Origin: a virus
Strand: one strand, 5' to 3'
Virus record (IMG/VR): IMGVR_UViG_3300025128_000041
Coordinates: 1 to 57,252 of that record
Length of the DNA stretch: 57,252 nt
This document shows positions 15,638 through 23,202 of the stretch, piece by piece. The notes beneath the pieces are model-generated. The model saw nothing but the letters and a program-made list of their open reading frames with translations. It did not search any database and was not told where the DNA came from. The position numbers and the translations under genes are program-made. The first letter of the stretch is position 1. Every line of letters begins with the position of its first letter.

Positions 15638-16057
15638 ATGGCAAACAAAAACCCTCAGTTCTGGGGTGAATCAGAGTGCAGAAACTGCGGTCTGGTTTTC
15701 CAATACCGATACACACAGAAGAATGGCTTCTATTGTTCACGGCAATGTTCTGGTGAACACATAGGTAAGGAGCGATTCCAGAAGGGTACGGACTACCGAT
15801 CACGGACTATCCGCAAGTATCTATTTAGAGAGCGCGGCAAGCGGTGCGAGGTGTGCGATCAGGTTAGGGTCGCAAAGGGGCTGGAGATTCACCACGTTGA
15901 TGGAGATCCTACCAACAACGGACGAGAAAACCTCCAAGTAATATGTTTGGAGTGTCACGAATTATCACACAACCATGACGCATCAAAGCTCTCGGCTAGT
16001 GGACGAGCTAGATGCAATAACGCAACATCGTTTAAACGTAAAGGAGAAGCAGCATGA
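15638..16057 (+). CDS. HNH endonuclease
   Basis: The 139-residue protein has an N-terminal zinc-finger-like part (CRNCGLVF and FYCSRQC) and a C-terminal HNH core. CEVCDQ is followed by LEIHHVDGDPTNNGRENL and VICLECHELSHNH, giving the CxxC, HH, N and H residues of the fold. It cleaves DNA, either as a homing-type free-standing nuclease or as a phage function. Its ATG follows the TTCGCAAC leader. The stop overlaps the next gene by ATGA. Confidence 0.85.
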   Translation: MANKNPQFWGESECRNCGLVFQYRYTQKNGFYCSRQCSGEHIGKERFQKGTDYRSRTIRKYLFRERGKRCEVCDQVRVAKGLEIHHVDGDPTNNGRENLQVICLECHELSHNHDASKLSASGRARCNNATSFKRKGEAA

Positions 16058-16308
16058 GAAGCATGATGGACTTAGTGGAAGAAATACAGGATGAAACCTT
16101 GAACGAATCAATCAGGCGATCATTCGATCAGTTCAGAAGACCAGAGGAATTGTACTACGCATTCCAAGCGGCAGTGGCAGCTTGCAGTGAAGCCTCTCAG
16201 GAGATCCTTGATGGATCAGATGAAGAGCTTCGTAAGTTTGTCTTAGGGTATCAGGTGGAGATGATTATTGATGCTTTCGACAAGCGCTTGAAGGAGCTTG
16301 CACAATGA
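16054..16308 (+). CDS. Hypothetical early protein (84 aa)
   Basis: The 84-residue, all-helical and acidic product starts MRSMMDLVEEIQDETLNESI. ATGA couplings link it to the genes before and after. There are no membrane or catalytic motifs. GTTTAAAC (16030) and AAGGAG lie upstream, inside the end of the HNH gene. Confidence 0.65.
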   Translation: MRSMMDLVEEIQDETLNESIRRSFDQFRRPEELYYAFQAAVAACSEASQEILDGSDEELRKFVLGYQVEMIIDAFDKRLKELAQ

Positions 16309-16493
16309 ATGTGGATGAAAAGAAAACATACAACATCACAGGTATATCAGAGGAAGAGCATCGGCTTCTGGTGCTTGCCTTAGATTACTACATCGACAGC
16401 GTGACGCAGGGTAATGATGTGCAGTGGGCGCAAACGATAGCGATGGGGGTGAGGCTTAAGCACCTACTAATGGGGACGCTTGATGAACGGTGA
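16305..16493 (+). CDS. Hypothetical early protein (62 aa)
   Basis: The 62-residue protein has a central helix (EEEHRLLVLALDYYIDSV). It overlaps both neighbours by a few bases. The pattern ISEEEHRLLVLALDYY is typical of short regulatory helices, but no family is recognised. Confidence 0.6.
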   Translation: MNVDEKKTYNITGISEEEHRLLVLALDYYIDSVTQGNDVQWAQTIAMGVRLKHLLMGTLDER

Positions 16494-16671
16494 TGATCTA
16501 ACCAAGAAACTTAAGTTCTTTCTTAATCACCAGCTTGGTGAGAAGTGGGCGATCAATGCCGACATGGACATCTTGAACAACCAAGAGGGAGGAACAATAA
16601 CAATCCATGTGTGGGGTTTAAACAAGAACCCCAAACAATTCAAATCAATTCGCAACAAGGAAAACATATGA
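16483..16671 (+). CDS. Hypothetical early protein (62 aa)
   Basis: The 62-residue product starts at ATG 16483, inside the end of the previous gene. It contains a beta-type segment (GGTITIHVWGLN) and a basic tail. GTTTAAAC at 16616 encodes Gly-Leu-Asn. The next gene's TTCGCAACAAGG leader lies inside its last codons. Confidence 0.55.
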   Translation: MNGDDLTKKLKFFLNHQLGEKWAINADMDILNNQEGGTITIHVWGLNKNPKQFKSIRNKENI

Positions 16672-17147
16672 GTGATGTAACTTCAGCCCCGGTATTACAA
16701 GCAAACATCGTGAAAGGTAAGCCGATTCTTTTGACAGGCGGCTCTCACCTTATCGGCAATCTGAACATAAAGTATGGTGAGCTTGTGCGCTTGTTTGGGA
16801 AGCCGCAAGAGTGTGACGATAGCAAGGTTGATGTGATGTGGGAGCTTGAGTTTGAGGATAGCTACGACCTAAGTACAGGTGAGAAAGACTCAACGCTTGC
16901 ACCTACAAAGGTCAGGATCGACATACATAACTGGAAGGATGGCCCGAACTATGGCGGCTATGACGTAAGAGATATTATCAGTTGGACTATCGGGGGTAAT
17001 TACGTAAGGGATGTGTTTGTTTTAATCAGGTACTTGGAAGATGCTAACGTTGATTTTAACGCAATCGTTCCAACGTTTATGGTTGAGCAAGCCCAGAGAA
17101 CAGAAGGATTTAAGGGGTCACCAAATGGATCTGTTAAGTTCGTTTAA
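16668..17147 (+). CDS. Hypothetical early protein (159 aa)
   Basis: The ATG at 16668 follows a TTCGCAACAAGGAAAAC leader and overlaps the previous stop. The 159-residue protein is mixed alpha/beta with a segment MWELEFEDSYDLSTGEKDST and a hydrophobic helix (VRDVFVLIRYLEDANVDF). It resembles small phage proteins with no assigned role. No catalytic motif is identified. Confidence 0.7.
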   Translation: MSDVTSAPVLQANIVKGKPILLTGGSHLIGNLNIKYGELVRLFGKPQECDDSKVDVMWELEFEDSYDLSTGEKDSTLAPTKVRIDIHNWKDGPNYGGYDVRDIISWTIGGNYVRDVFVLIRYLEDANVDFNAIVPTFMVEQAQRTEGFKGSPNGSVKFV

Positions 17148-17301
17148 ACATCAAGCCGGTCGCATTATGCGATGGGTTTTAACTGCGCTTTGCGCAATGG
17201 TGTATCTGTACATTCACGAATTAGATTTTCGTGATCAGTGCAGATTGGATAAGCAATGTGTTTCGCAACATTTAAATGGAGAAAATAGCTATGACTATTA
17301 A
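17125..17301 (+). CDS. Small single-span membrane protein (58 aa)
   Basis: The 58-residue product starts at ATG 17125 with AAGGGG seven bases upstream. It has one hydrophobic span (MRWVLTALCAMVYLYIHELDF) preceded by basic residues. It overlaps the neighbours on both sides. The next gene's leader motif lies inside its last codons. The call is moderate because of its short size. Confidence 0.45.
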   Translation: MDLLSSFKHQAGRIMRWVLTALCAMVYLYIHELDFRDQCRLDKQCVSQHLNGENSYDY

Positions 17302-17470
17302 TGTAAAAGAACTTGCCACGCAAGCAAAAGAAATCGGTATGGACAACATCGTGAAGGCGCTAGAAAAGCAAGCCGCTAAGTTGAGGAAACAGGATGAGTC
17401 TTCTCAGAAGATTGCAGATCTTGTGGATTCAATACTTGAACTTGTTGACACTGATAAGGAGAAAGCATGA
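17291..17470 (+). CDS. Helical hypothetical early protein (59 aa)
   Basis: The ATG at 17291 has GGAG nine bases upstream and is preferred to the in-frame ATG at 17276. The product is a nearly all-helical Lys/Glu-rich peptide (MTINVKELATQAKEIGMDN), coiled-coil in character. The stop overlaps the next start as ATGA. Confidence 0.6.
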   Translation: MTINVKELATQAKEIGMDNIVKALEKQAAKLRKQDESSQKIADLVDSILELVDTDKEKA

Positions 17471-17844
17471 GCAACGTAGTTAGTCTGGACGATTACCGTC
17501 CAAACCAATTCTCTAAGGATAGCGCGGTCACTAGGCCGCGCTTTAAGAACGTGCTTAAGCGTATGAATATCGGAGCTGTAACACCCAATGCGGTGGAGCA
17601 GCTTCTTCAAGCTCACGAGACAACGGCAAGAGCATACGTTGAACACCTGTTCGCTCGATTCGATTCGGGCGACTGGGGTGATGTGTGCGAGGAAGACTCC
17701 AAGATAAACGAAGAGAGCGTGTCGGATGGCTCTATGGTGATGGGTGTGTACCCGATACACCAGAACACACCAGACGTAAAGGTTTGGCTCGTCTTGGATG
17801 GTGGTCACGAAACTGCAACCGTACTAATGCCAGAGGATTACTAA
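17467..17844 (+). CDS. Hypothetical early protein (125 aa)
   Basis: The 125-residue product starts MSNVVSLDDYRP, a start common to small phage and bacterial regulators. A helix QLLQAHETTARAYVEHL follows, and an acidic tail ends the protein. No domain is recognised. It is coupled to both neighbours by start/stop overlap, placing it in one operon with the following HTH protein. Confidence 0.65.
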   Translation: MSNVVSLDDYRPNQFSKDSAVTRPRFKNVLKRMNIGAVTPNAVEQLLQAHETTARAYVEHLFARFDSGDWGDVCEEDSKINEESVSDGSMVMGVYPIHQNTPDVKVWLVLDGGHETATVLMPEDY

Positions 17845-18257
17845 TGAACCTACCGCCTTGGAGCGATGCGGCTGTAGAGATGTACAAGCAAGGAAAGTCT
17901 CTTCGAGTAATCGGGGAGACGCTTGGTATGTCGATCACGCCAATACGAGAACAACTACTACTGCGTTTAAACGCTGAAGGATACTACCACCTACGATTTA
18001 ACAAGCCTGAGTCTGAAAAAACCATACGGATTAAGGATGCTTTAAGGAACGGAGATCGTGTTGCAGACATTGCGAAACAAGAAGGGTGTTCGCGCAACTG
18101 GGTTTACAAAGTAAAGAATGGTGTGCATAGGACTGTGGACAGGCGCATCAAGAATCTTGCAGACAAAGACTACATAGACAAGAAGCTTGGTATGCCAGAG
18201 ATGACACAGGAACGGCGCAGTAAAGAGATTGAAGAGATAGAGAAGTTGTTAAGGTAA
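17844..18257 (+). CDS. Two-HTH DNA-binding protein
   Basis: The 137-residue protein contains two helix-turn-helix-like segments. One is AVEMYKQGKSLRVIGETLGM (residues about 9-28) and the other IKDALRNGDRVADIAKQEGC (about 62-81), followed by SRNWVYKVKNG. The tail is charged. It resembles Trp-repressor/resolvase-type HTH modules and would bind DNA as a regulator. It is the last gene of the coupled operon before a noncoding gap with an inverted repeat. It is a reasonable candidate to read the repeated GTTTAAAC palindrome, but that is inference. Confidence 0.75.
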   Translation: MNLPPWSDAAVEMYKQGKSLRVIGETLGMSITPIREQLLLRLNAEGYYHLRFNKPESEKTIRIKDALRNGDRVADIAKQEGCSRNWVYKVKNGVHRTVDRRIKNLADKDYIDKKLGMPEMTQERRSKEIEEIEKLLR

Positions 18258-18467
18258 CTCGTGGGGGAAAGGGTTAGGGGGGTGGTGACCTCAGACCTAA
18301 ATTCCTTCCGCTCTCACTATAGGTATTCATATGCCTTCTCCTGAGAGCGGTTAAACCAGAAATAGGGGGGATGAAGCGCGGCCCCACGGCCTAGCTGATA
18401 GGTTTTCATGCCGCCAATCCCCTCGCTCACCACACATATTTACTTTGCAACATGATAGGAATGTAAC
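18258..18467. promoter_or_regulatory. Gap with 8-bp inverted repeat
   Basis: This 210-base gap has CCGCTCTC (18308-18315) and GAGAGCGG (18343-18350), arms that could pair in RNA. G-rich runs lie on both sides. A TTTGCAAC leader-like motif (18444) precedes the GTG start at 18468. The repeat could be a terminator-like stem for the upstream operon or an operator. Confidence 0.4.
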
Positions 18468-18893
18468 GTGAACACCCACAAGAACATGACAGGGGCTACG
18501 ATCTATGTCCTGTTTAAACAAAGCGAAATTGTTTATGTTGGACAGAGCATTAACCCTTACAGTCGGATAGGCCAACACACAAAAGACAAAGACTTTGATC
18601 ACTTCAGAGTTATGCCTTGCCTGAAAAATCGCATGACCTATTGGGAAGATTATTTAATCTACAAGTACCAGCCCAAGTACAATGTTCTGGGAAAGAAGAA
18701 AGGCAACCGCGCAATTAAACAAGTGGCTAAAGAAGATCCGAGGATCGAGTACGAGTGTGAGCCGTTGTTCATCAACAATTCTCACAACATAGGCTATAGT
18801 TATGTGTCATCCACAGGGTCACGGTTAGTGATTGATAGTGGTCGCACCTTTCAATCCAATGTCTTGATGATCAGCGATCCGATACGTGCATGA
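18468..18893 (+). CDS. GIY-YIG nuclease
   Basis: The 141-residue product shows the GIY-YIG pattern. ATIYVLF is followed by IVYVGQSINPYSRIGQHTKDK, giving the YV, YVGQS and R positions of the fold. EDYLIYKYQPKYNVLGK supplies the later Glu and Asn. GIY-YIG proteins nick or cut DNA, often as free-standing homing nucleases. The GTG at 18468 has AGGA upstream and is preferred. An ATG at 18486 is an alternative. It is the last plus-strand gene before the repeat array. Confidence 0.75.
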   Translation: MNTHKNMTGATIYVLFKQSEIVYVGQSINPYSRIGQHTKDKDFDHFRVMPCLKNRMTYWEDYLIYKYQPKYNVLGKKKGNRAIKQVAKEDPRIEYECEPLFINNSHNIGYSYVSSTGSRLVIDSGRTFQSNVLMISDPIRA

Positions 18894-18925
18894 TACGTGC
18901 ATGAGTTGAGGACAACTTATACGAT

Positions 18926-18943
18926 CTACAACTTTTCTTGTAG
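18926..18943. terminator. Hairpin after GIY-YIG gene
   Basis: CTACAA (18926-18931) and TTGTAG (18938-18943) form a 6-bp stem with a TTTT-containing loop. It lies between converging genes just before the repeat array. It has no long T-tract, so the terminator call is tentative. Confidence 0.35.
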
Positions 18944-18944
18944 C

Positions 18945-19112
18945 GTTTAAACGGAGCACTATTCATTACACCACGAGTCACAACAATACTGCTGTTGGTC
19001 ATAGCGCTTCCGTCACAATACCACCCGTCACAATAACACCGCTGTTGGTCATCAGTTTAAACGGCGCACATCTCATTACACCGCAGGTCATAATAATACC
19101 GCTGTTGGTCAT
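18945..19112. repeat. Direct-repeat array, candidate replication origin
   Basis: Two 58-base units, 18945-19002 and 19055-19112, are about 83% identical by eye. Each starts with GTTTAAACGG and ends with GCTGTTGGTCAT. A third partial unit (19027-19052) shares the last 26 bases, giving spacings of 50 and 60. A further CGTCACAATA lies at 19011. The array fills the gap between converging genes next to the primase-helicase gene. Such iterons are typical of replication origins. A packaging site is the alternative. Confidence 0.65.
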
Positions 19113-19157
19113 AATTTATTGTGAAGGGTTGGCTCAAATAAAATTATGAGTAGCTCA

Positions 19158-20867
19158 TTAGCCTGTCATGTTGTGACCAGTGTAGTAAGTTCCATCTTTA
19201 TAGTTGTACTTCAAGTCAACCGTTCCCACCATACCGCTTTGCTTAAAGCGTATCTTCTTCACATGGATTCGGATGTCATTAGAGTCTGGCGTGAAGTCCC
19301 TCTCAACAATCAGGATGTTGTCAGCTTTGTTATAAAAGTTAGCTGACCCCGCTATGTCATAAGGCTCTGGTACAGGGAACGTTCCATCTGCATTACGTCT
19401 TAGCTTTGCGGGGTGAGCAACCAGCCACACATGGCACTCGTTATTTGCCGCCCACCTCTTTAGCTTCGCTAGCATCTGAGAAACGTATTCGGTTTCTGTC
19501 CACCCGCTAGGCCGCTTATGCTCAAACTCATTATATGGATCAAGGACTAACCCTCTTACCTTTGAGTACCTCTGCACGCAAGCAGTAGCATTGTCTAAAC
19601 ACCAATCTATAGTCGGAGCCTCATCGTCCGATCTGATCCAGTAATAATGGTTGCCTATGAATGAAATTGCATTGGCCCATTCACCATCATCCATCTCTCC
19701 TCCAGCAAATGTTTTCCAAGCTGGCTTCCCCACATACTTGGCAGCAATTTTATTGATGTGATCATCAACAGGATTCTCGAATGAGCAAACAGCAAATCTC
19801 CAGTCATGGTCTTTAGCTAGGTTTAAACAGATCTGATCTAGGAATTCTGACTTGCCAACTCCGGGTGCGCCGGAAACTATCGTGAGTTCTCCGGGCCTTA
19901 CCCTGTAGTTCTGACTAAGGGCAGAGATTCCAACATCAATACCCATCCGAACATCACCCTTCAATAATGCGTAAGCATCTTCCACATAGTTACGTGTTTC
20001 TTGTAACGCTTTAAGCGGCCAAGGCTCTGCGCTATCAACAAACTCTGCTAACTTTTCCTTTCCATACCCGACCAATACATCATTAGGATCTTTGCATCCT
20101 TCGGGCCACACCACTCTCCAACATCTTGACCTACCCAACCTACGCGCCAGCTCATTGCGCATGATAAGACCAACCTCGTCACCATCATTCAATAAAACTA
20201 TTCGTTTAAACGTTGACAGCGAATCGTTTAGCTCATCGATCCACGGGATCTTGTGATCACTTGCTCCATCAGGTAGTGAGATAACGTTAGTAAATCCCGC
20301 TTCCATAACTGACAGCGCATCAACCTCGCCCTCTGTTATGATCAGCGTTTCGTTTTCTGGATCGACTAAGTTCCATAGGTATGGCAAACGAGATCCGTTT
20401 TTTACCTGAGTAAACTGCTTATCAATCGTGCGAAACTTAACGTTAATTGTTTTGCCATCAGCATCTCGATGAACAAAGGCGATTGCCTTCTTGTTCTCAC
20501 CATTAATGAATGCCTCTCCAGCCTCAACTCCCGCCAAGTCTGTTATCTCTTTAGATATTCCTCTCTTCTCAAACCATTGAGCTATCTTATCGTTAATCCC
20601 TTGAAGCTCTGGTATCTTGGGTTTCTCTTTCTGTTTAAACGGACTGTTGTTCATAGTGTTTCTCCATACATTCCCTTCCCAATCACAGTGATGGCAGCGC
20701 CATTGCGCACCCTCAAAATCTATTGACATGGAAAGGCAATACTCGTTGCGATTTTTCTTGCGTGTGTGTGAACATTGGGGGCAAAGCATTTTCTTCTGCC
20801 CCTCGTTTAAGTCTGTAGGATTAAAGCCCTCAGATGTAAGCTTGTCCCAAAAGTCTGGCGCACTCAC
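19158..20867 (-). CDS. Primase-helicase (T7 gp4-like)
   Basis: The 569-residue protein has an N-terminal zinc finger (C29, C32, C58, C61). A TOPRIM primase part includes LIITEGEVDALSV near 173 and LLNDGDEVG. A RecA/DnaB-type helicase follows, with Walker A GAPGVGKSEF near 332, RGLVLDPYNEF as Walker B, and VWLVAHPAKL with DIAGSANFYNKADN. It would synthesise primers and unwind DNA at the fork. No phage DNA polymerase is seen, so it probably recruits the host replisome. The stop faces the repeat array. GTTTAAAC occurs three times within it. Confidence 0.92.
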   Translation of the reverse strand: MSAPDFWDKLTSEGFNPTDLNEGQKKMLCPQCSHTRKKNRNEYCLSMSIDFEGAQWRCHHCDWEGNVWRNTMNNSPFKQKEKPKIPELQGINDKIAQWFEKRGISKEITDLAGVEAGEAFINGENKKAIAFVHRDADGKTINVKFRTIDKQFTQVKNGSRLPYLWNLVDPENETLIITEGEVDALSVMEAGFTNVISLPDGASDHKIPWIDELNDSLSTFKRIVLLNDGDEVGLIMRNELARRLGRSRCWRVVWPEGCKDPNDVLVGYGKEKLAEFVDSAEPWPLKALQETRNYVEDAYALLKGDVRMGIDVGISALSQNYRVRPGELTIVSGAPGVGKSEFLDQICLNLAKDHDWRFAVCSFENPVDDHINKIAAKYVGKPAWKTFAGGEMDDGEWANAISFIGNHYYWIRSDDEAPTIDWCLDNATACVQRYSKVRGLVLDPYNEFEHKRPSGWTETEYVSQMLAKLKRWAANNECHVWLVAHPAKLRRNADGTFPVPEPYDIAGSANFYNKADNILIVERDFTPDSNDIRIHVKKIRFKQSGMVGTVDLKYNYKDGTYYTGHNMTG

Positions 20868-21136
20868 GGTGCTGTCTGAAAGACTGTTCTCCCAGACTCA
20901 GTAACCCTTCGGCCTAAGTCATCTCGATCAAGATCTCGCGCTGTCTTAGCGTCCATCTTGGTTAGATAAGCTGACGTACTTATGTACCAGCGCTTACGTG
21001 TCTTGGGATCAGCATCGTATGTCAGCCAGTCATCCCTCGATTGAAGCACTGCATCTAAGTTCGGTATGTTTTTGAAAGCCTTTTGCCAACGTGTGTAGTC
21101 GGCCTCGTTAAGTTTGATTGTGTTCCCTTTGAACAT
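20864..21136 (-). CDS. Hypothetical replication-region protein (90 aa)
   Basis: The 90-residue basic protein includes LNEADYTRWQKAFKNIPNLDAVLQSRDDWLT, which resembles a segment seen in phage replication-accessory proteins (KLTDEEYARLEKDFP type). The start at 21136 has GGAGG five bases upstream, better than the adjacent ATG at 21139. A TTCGCAAC motif precedes it. The stop overlaps the primase-helicase start, so the pair is co-translated. It may be a loader or primase accessory. Confidence 0.6.
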   Translation of the reverse strand: MFKGNTIKLNEADYTRWQKAFKNIPNLDAVLQSRDDWLTYDADPKTRKRWYISTSAYLTKMDAKTARDLDRDDLGRRVTESGRTVFQTAP

Positions 21137-21572
21137 CATTTCCTCCTGTTGCGAATTGAAAATGGTCGAGGTTCCAGTGTACTACTGGTTCCTGATCTTG
21201 TGAATCGTTTCTGTCATTTCTTCCACCCCATTCTATAGAATCTGGCGGTGTGCTTAAGTCAAGGAACCCTATTGATCCGCATGACCACTTCACAATAAGT
21301 ATTACATCCTTGCCTGTTGCAGTCATAAGCATCTTTGCATTGGCTAGTTTCATTGCCGACAATATGTATGTTGAAAATGTCCCGCACTTATGCGTCCGTA
21401 CTTTAATCTCTGCAAACCCCTCAACCTTCCCTTGCTCGTTCAAGAAGGTGTAGTCGATTGGGTATTGCCTTGGGTTAGCTTTCGCTTCCACTCCCCAGAG
21501 TTCCGAAACCCTTTCGGCAAGCTCTGATTCGTTCTTGCGATCCTTGTCGGATTCATATATCGGTCTACTCAT
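21108..21572 (-). CDS. PD-(D/E)XK-like nuclease
   Basis: The 154-residue product carries PIDYTFLNEQGKVEGFAEIKVR, the D...ExK pattern of a PD-(D/E)XK nuclease fold, at about residues 43-64. Later helices contain KMLMTATGKDVILIVKW. It starts MSRPIYESDKDRKNE after GAGGAG. It overlaps the next gene by 29 bases. It could act on branched or broken DNA. Low similarity families make the subtype uncertain. Confidence 0.6.
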   Translation of the reverse strand: MSRPIYESDKDRKNESELAERVSELWGVEAKANPRQYPIDYTFLNEQGKVEGFAEIKVRTHKCGTFSTYILSAMKLANAKMLMTATGKDVILIVKWSCGSIGFLDLSTPPDSIEWGGRNDRNDSQDQEPVVHWNLDHFQFATGGNDVQREHNQT

Positions 21573-21881
21573 ATCAGCTCCTCAGTTGCTTATATTTATA
21601 GATAGTTGATTAGATCGGTTGGTGAGAGAAGGACGCTCCCCCCAAACCCCCCACGTTAAAACATGGAGAAGATGGAAAGATCATCCCACTAGATCGGTCG
21701 GAGCCGAGCATGGACATTACCAGTAATTTATAACGCGGATTCTGGTCTTACCCCCTTCCGCTGATTCCTTGCTTTTATTAAAATACACACATACACTTGA
21801 TCGCGCAACCCCTACTAAATTTATACTGTATCGTGTTGCACTCCTTTGTTGCGAAAGGAACGGCCCTGTCCATAGTTCACC
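21573..21881. other. Non-coding gap with leader motif and G/C runs
   Basis: This 309-base gap lies between the RusA-like gene stop and the nuclease gene start. It holds a minus-strand CTTTCGCAACAAAGGAG motif (about 21843-21859), not followed by an ordinary start codon. A CCCCCC-AAA-CCCCCC run lies near 21640 and A+T-rich segments near 21595 and 21730. A long 5' leader or a promoter for the nuclease/primase unit is plausible. No gene is supported. Confidence 0.4.
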
Positions 21882-22394
21882 TCAGTTAATTATGGGCGGG
21901 GTCAACCCTTCGACATCATCACCATCTTCATCAAAGTCTATCTCCTCTATAATCACTTCAGCCCTTGGCGAGATCTTATCAAGGAACCTAGCGCACGAGA
22001 TTACTTTCACCTGTCTATCGTTTTCGTAGACTAGTCCTTGCAGTGCATCTAGGATCACCGATGGATCTAAATCCTGCCTCCTGCTTGGATAGTAAATTGC
22101 GGCGGAGAAAGCCAAGTCACCCTCAAGCATTTTGTTTAAACGAGGCACTTGCATTTGCAAATCTTTCTCGAACTGCAACGCCTTCTTTGATTTTATAAAC
22201 CGCGGCTTCCCACCAAACGTAACAAGTCTTCTGCTGTTTGCCTTTGATGCAACCTCACCATGAATTATATGCTTGACCTTTCTTTTTATTCGTGTTTCTA
22301 TCGTACACCTACCTTTCGCAACAGGGTTATCAATGCAATACACTAACAAGTTAAATCTGCCCGCGCCAATAGTTGAAGCTGTTAAGCGCGACAC
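21882..22394 (-). CDS. RusA-like Holliday junction resolvase
   Basis: The RusA core is visible from IIHGEVASKANSRR through PRFIKSKKALQFEKD. It continues with the signature YYPSRRQDLDPSVILDALQGLVYENDRQV, with its Asp pairs. RusA enzymes cut four-way junctions formed in recombination. The longest frame starts at 22394, but that overlaps the opposite gene by about 60 bases. The true start is uncertain (GTG/TTG near 22350-22360, or a rare start near 22290). The C-terminus is acidic. It is transcribed divergently from the RecB-like gene. Confidence 0.8.
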   Translation of the reverse strand: MSRLTASTIGAGRFNLLVYCIDNPVAKGRCTIETRIKRKVKHIIHGEVASKANSRRLVTFGGKPRFIKSKKALQFEKDLQMQVPRLNKMLEGDLAFSAAIYYPSRRQDLDPSVILDALQGLVYENDRQVKVISCARFLDKISPRAEVIIEEIDFDEDGDDVEGLTPPIIN

Positions 22395-23202
22395 CTATTC
22401 AAAAGGCAAGGCAAGTTACTCAGCCACCGGCCTACTCAGGCCACCACAAATGGCAGCTCTCTATGACAGTTATTCAGACTTCATATCAAAGGATGTGTCT
22501 CAGGAGCTGTGGACGCTGTTTGGGAGCGCTGTTCATCTTATCCTTGAAGGTACCAAGGCTCCAGAATACGTCACTGAGGAGCGCTTATACTGCTCTGTAG
22601 AGGGTGTTCGGTTATCTGGGCAGATAGATGTTCAACACATACAGCCTGATGGTTCGAGGGTATTGCAAGACTACAAGACACGAAAGGCATACGGAGTAAT
22701 GAACAACGACTCCGATGAGAAGCAACTAAACATCTACCGCTACATTGCAATGCAGAATGACATTGAGGTGAGTGGTCTACAGGTAATCAACCTGATCAAA
22801 GATTGGTCGCGCCACGAAGCAGAGCGCAGGGAAGGATACCCGCCCAATGACATATACATACAGGACGTACCAATTTGGTCAGACCAAAAGATCAAATCGT
22901 TTGTAGAGGAACGCATACGCTTGCACGAGGATGCAGCTAAAGGCAATGCGATTCTTTGCACAGACGATGAGAGATGGCTGCGTGACGAGAAGTTCGCAGT
23001 TATGAAGGAAGGAAGAAAGCGTGCGGTTCGCGTGTTTGATTCTATGAAAGAAGCAGAGGTCTTTATCACTGCGCAGAAAGATGCCGACAAACATATTGTC
23101 GATCACCGTAGGGGTCAGCCCACAAGGTGTATGTCGTTTTGCGATGTCAGAGATTTCTGTCCACAATTCGCAACGTTTAAACAGGAGAATACTTTTGAGT
23201 GA
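22333..23202 (+). CDS. RecB-like PD-(D/E)XK exonuclease
   Basis: The 289-residue protein has GSAVHLILEG (RecB motif G-x-x-x-H), then LSGQIDVQHIQPDG and VLQDYKTRKA, the D and D-x-K residues of the PD-(D/E)XK fold. The C-terminus has CMSFCDVRDFC, and an earlier Cys lies in AILCTDDERW, reminiscent of Cas4/AddB iron-sulphur clusters. It probably resects DNA ends for recombination with the next gene. The ATG at 22333 follows TTCGCAACAGGG. The last codons overlap the annealing-like gene. Confidence 0.78.
   Translation: MQYTNKLNLPAPIVEAVKRDTYSKGKASYSATGLLRPPQMAALYDSYSDFISKDVSQELWTLFGSAVHLILEGTKAPEYVTEERLYCSVEGVRLSGQIDVQHIQPDGSRVLQDYKTRKAYGVMNNDSDEKQLNIYRYIAMQNDIEVSGLQVINLIKDWSRHEAERREGYPPNDIYIQDVPIWSDQKIKSFVEERIRLHEDAAKGNAILCTDDERWLRDEKFAVMKEGRKRAVRVFDSMKEAEVFITAQKDADKHIVDHRRGQPTRCMSFCDVRDFCPQFATFKQENTFE

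Larger units (their letters stand above)
10921..23190 (+). promoter_or_regulatory. Recurrent TTCGCAACAAGGAG leader motif
   Basis: A shared element, consensus TTCGCAACAAGGAGAAC, precedes many early genes. Plus-strand copies start near 10922, 11585, 13659, 13927, 15619, 16649, 17262, 22315 and 23168, with a weaker one at 16021. Minus-strand copies lie at 21148-21155 and about 21848-21855. The GGAG part is the Shine-Dalgarno. The TTCGCAAC part, 1-8 bases upstream or separated by a hairpin or GTTTAAAC, is conserved beyond what ribosome binding needs. It could be a translation enhancer, an RNA-binding site or an operator. Confidence 0.7.
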
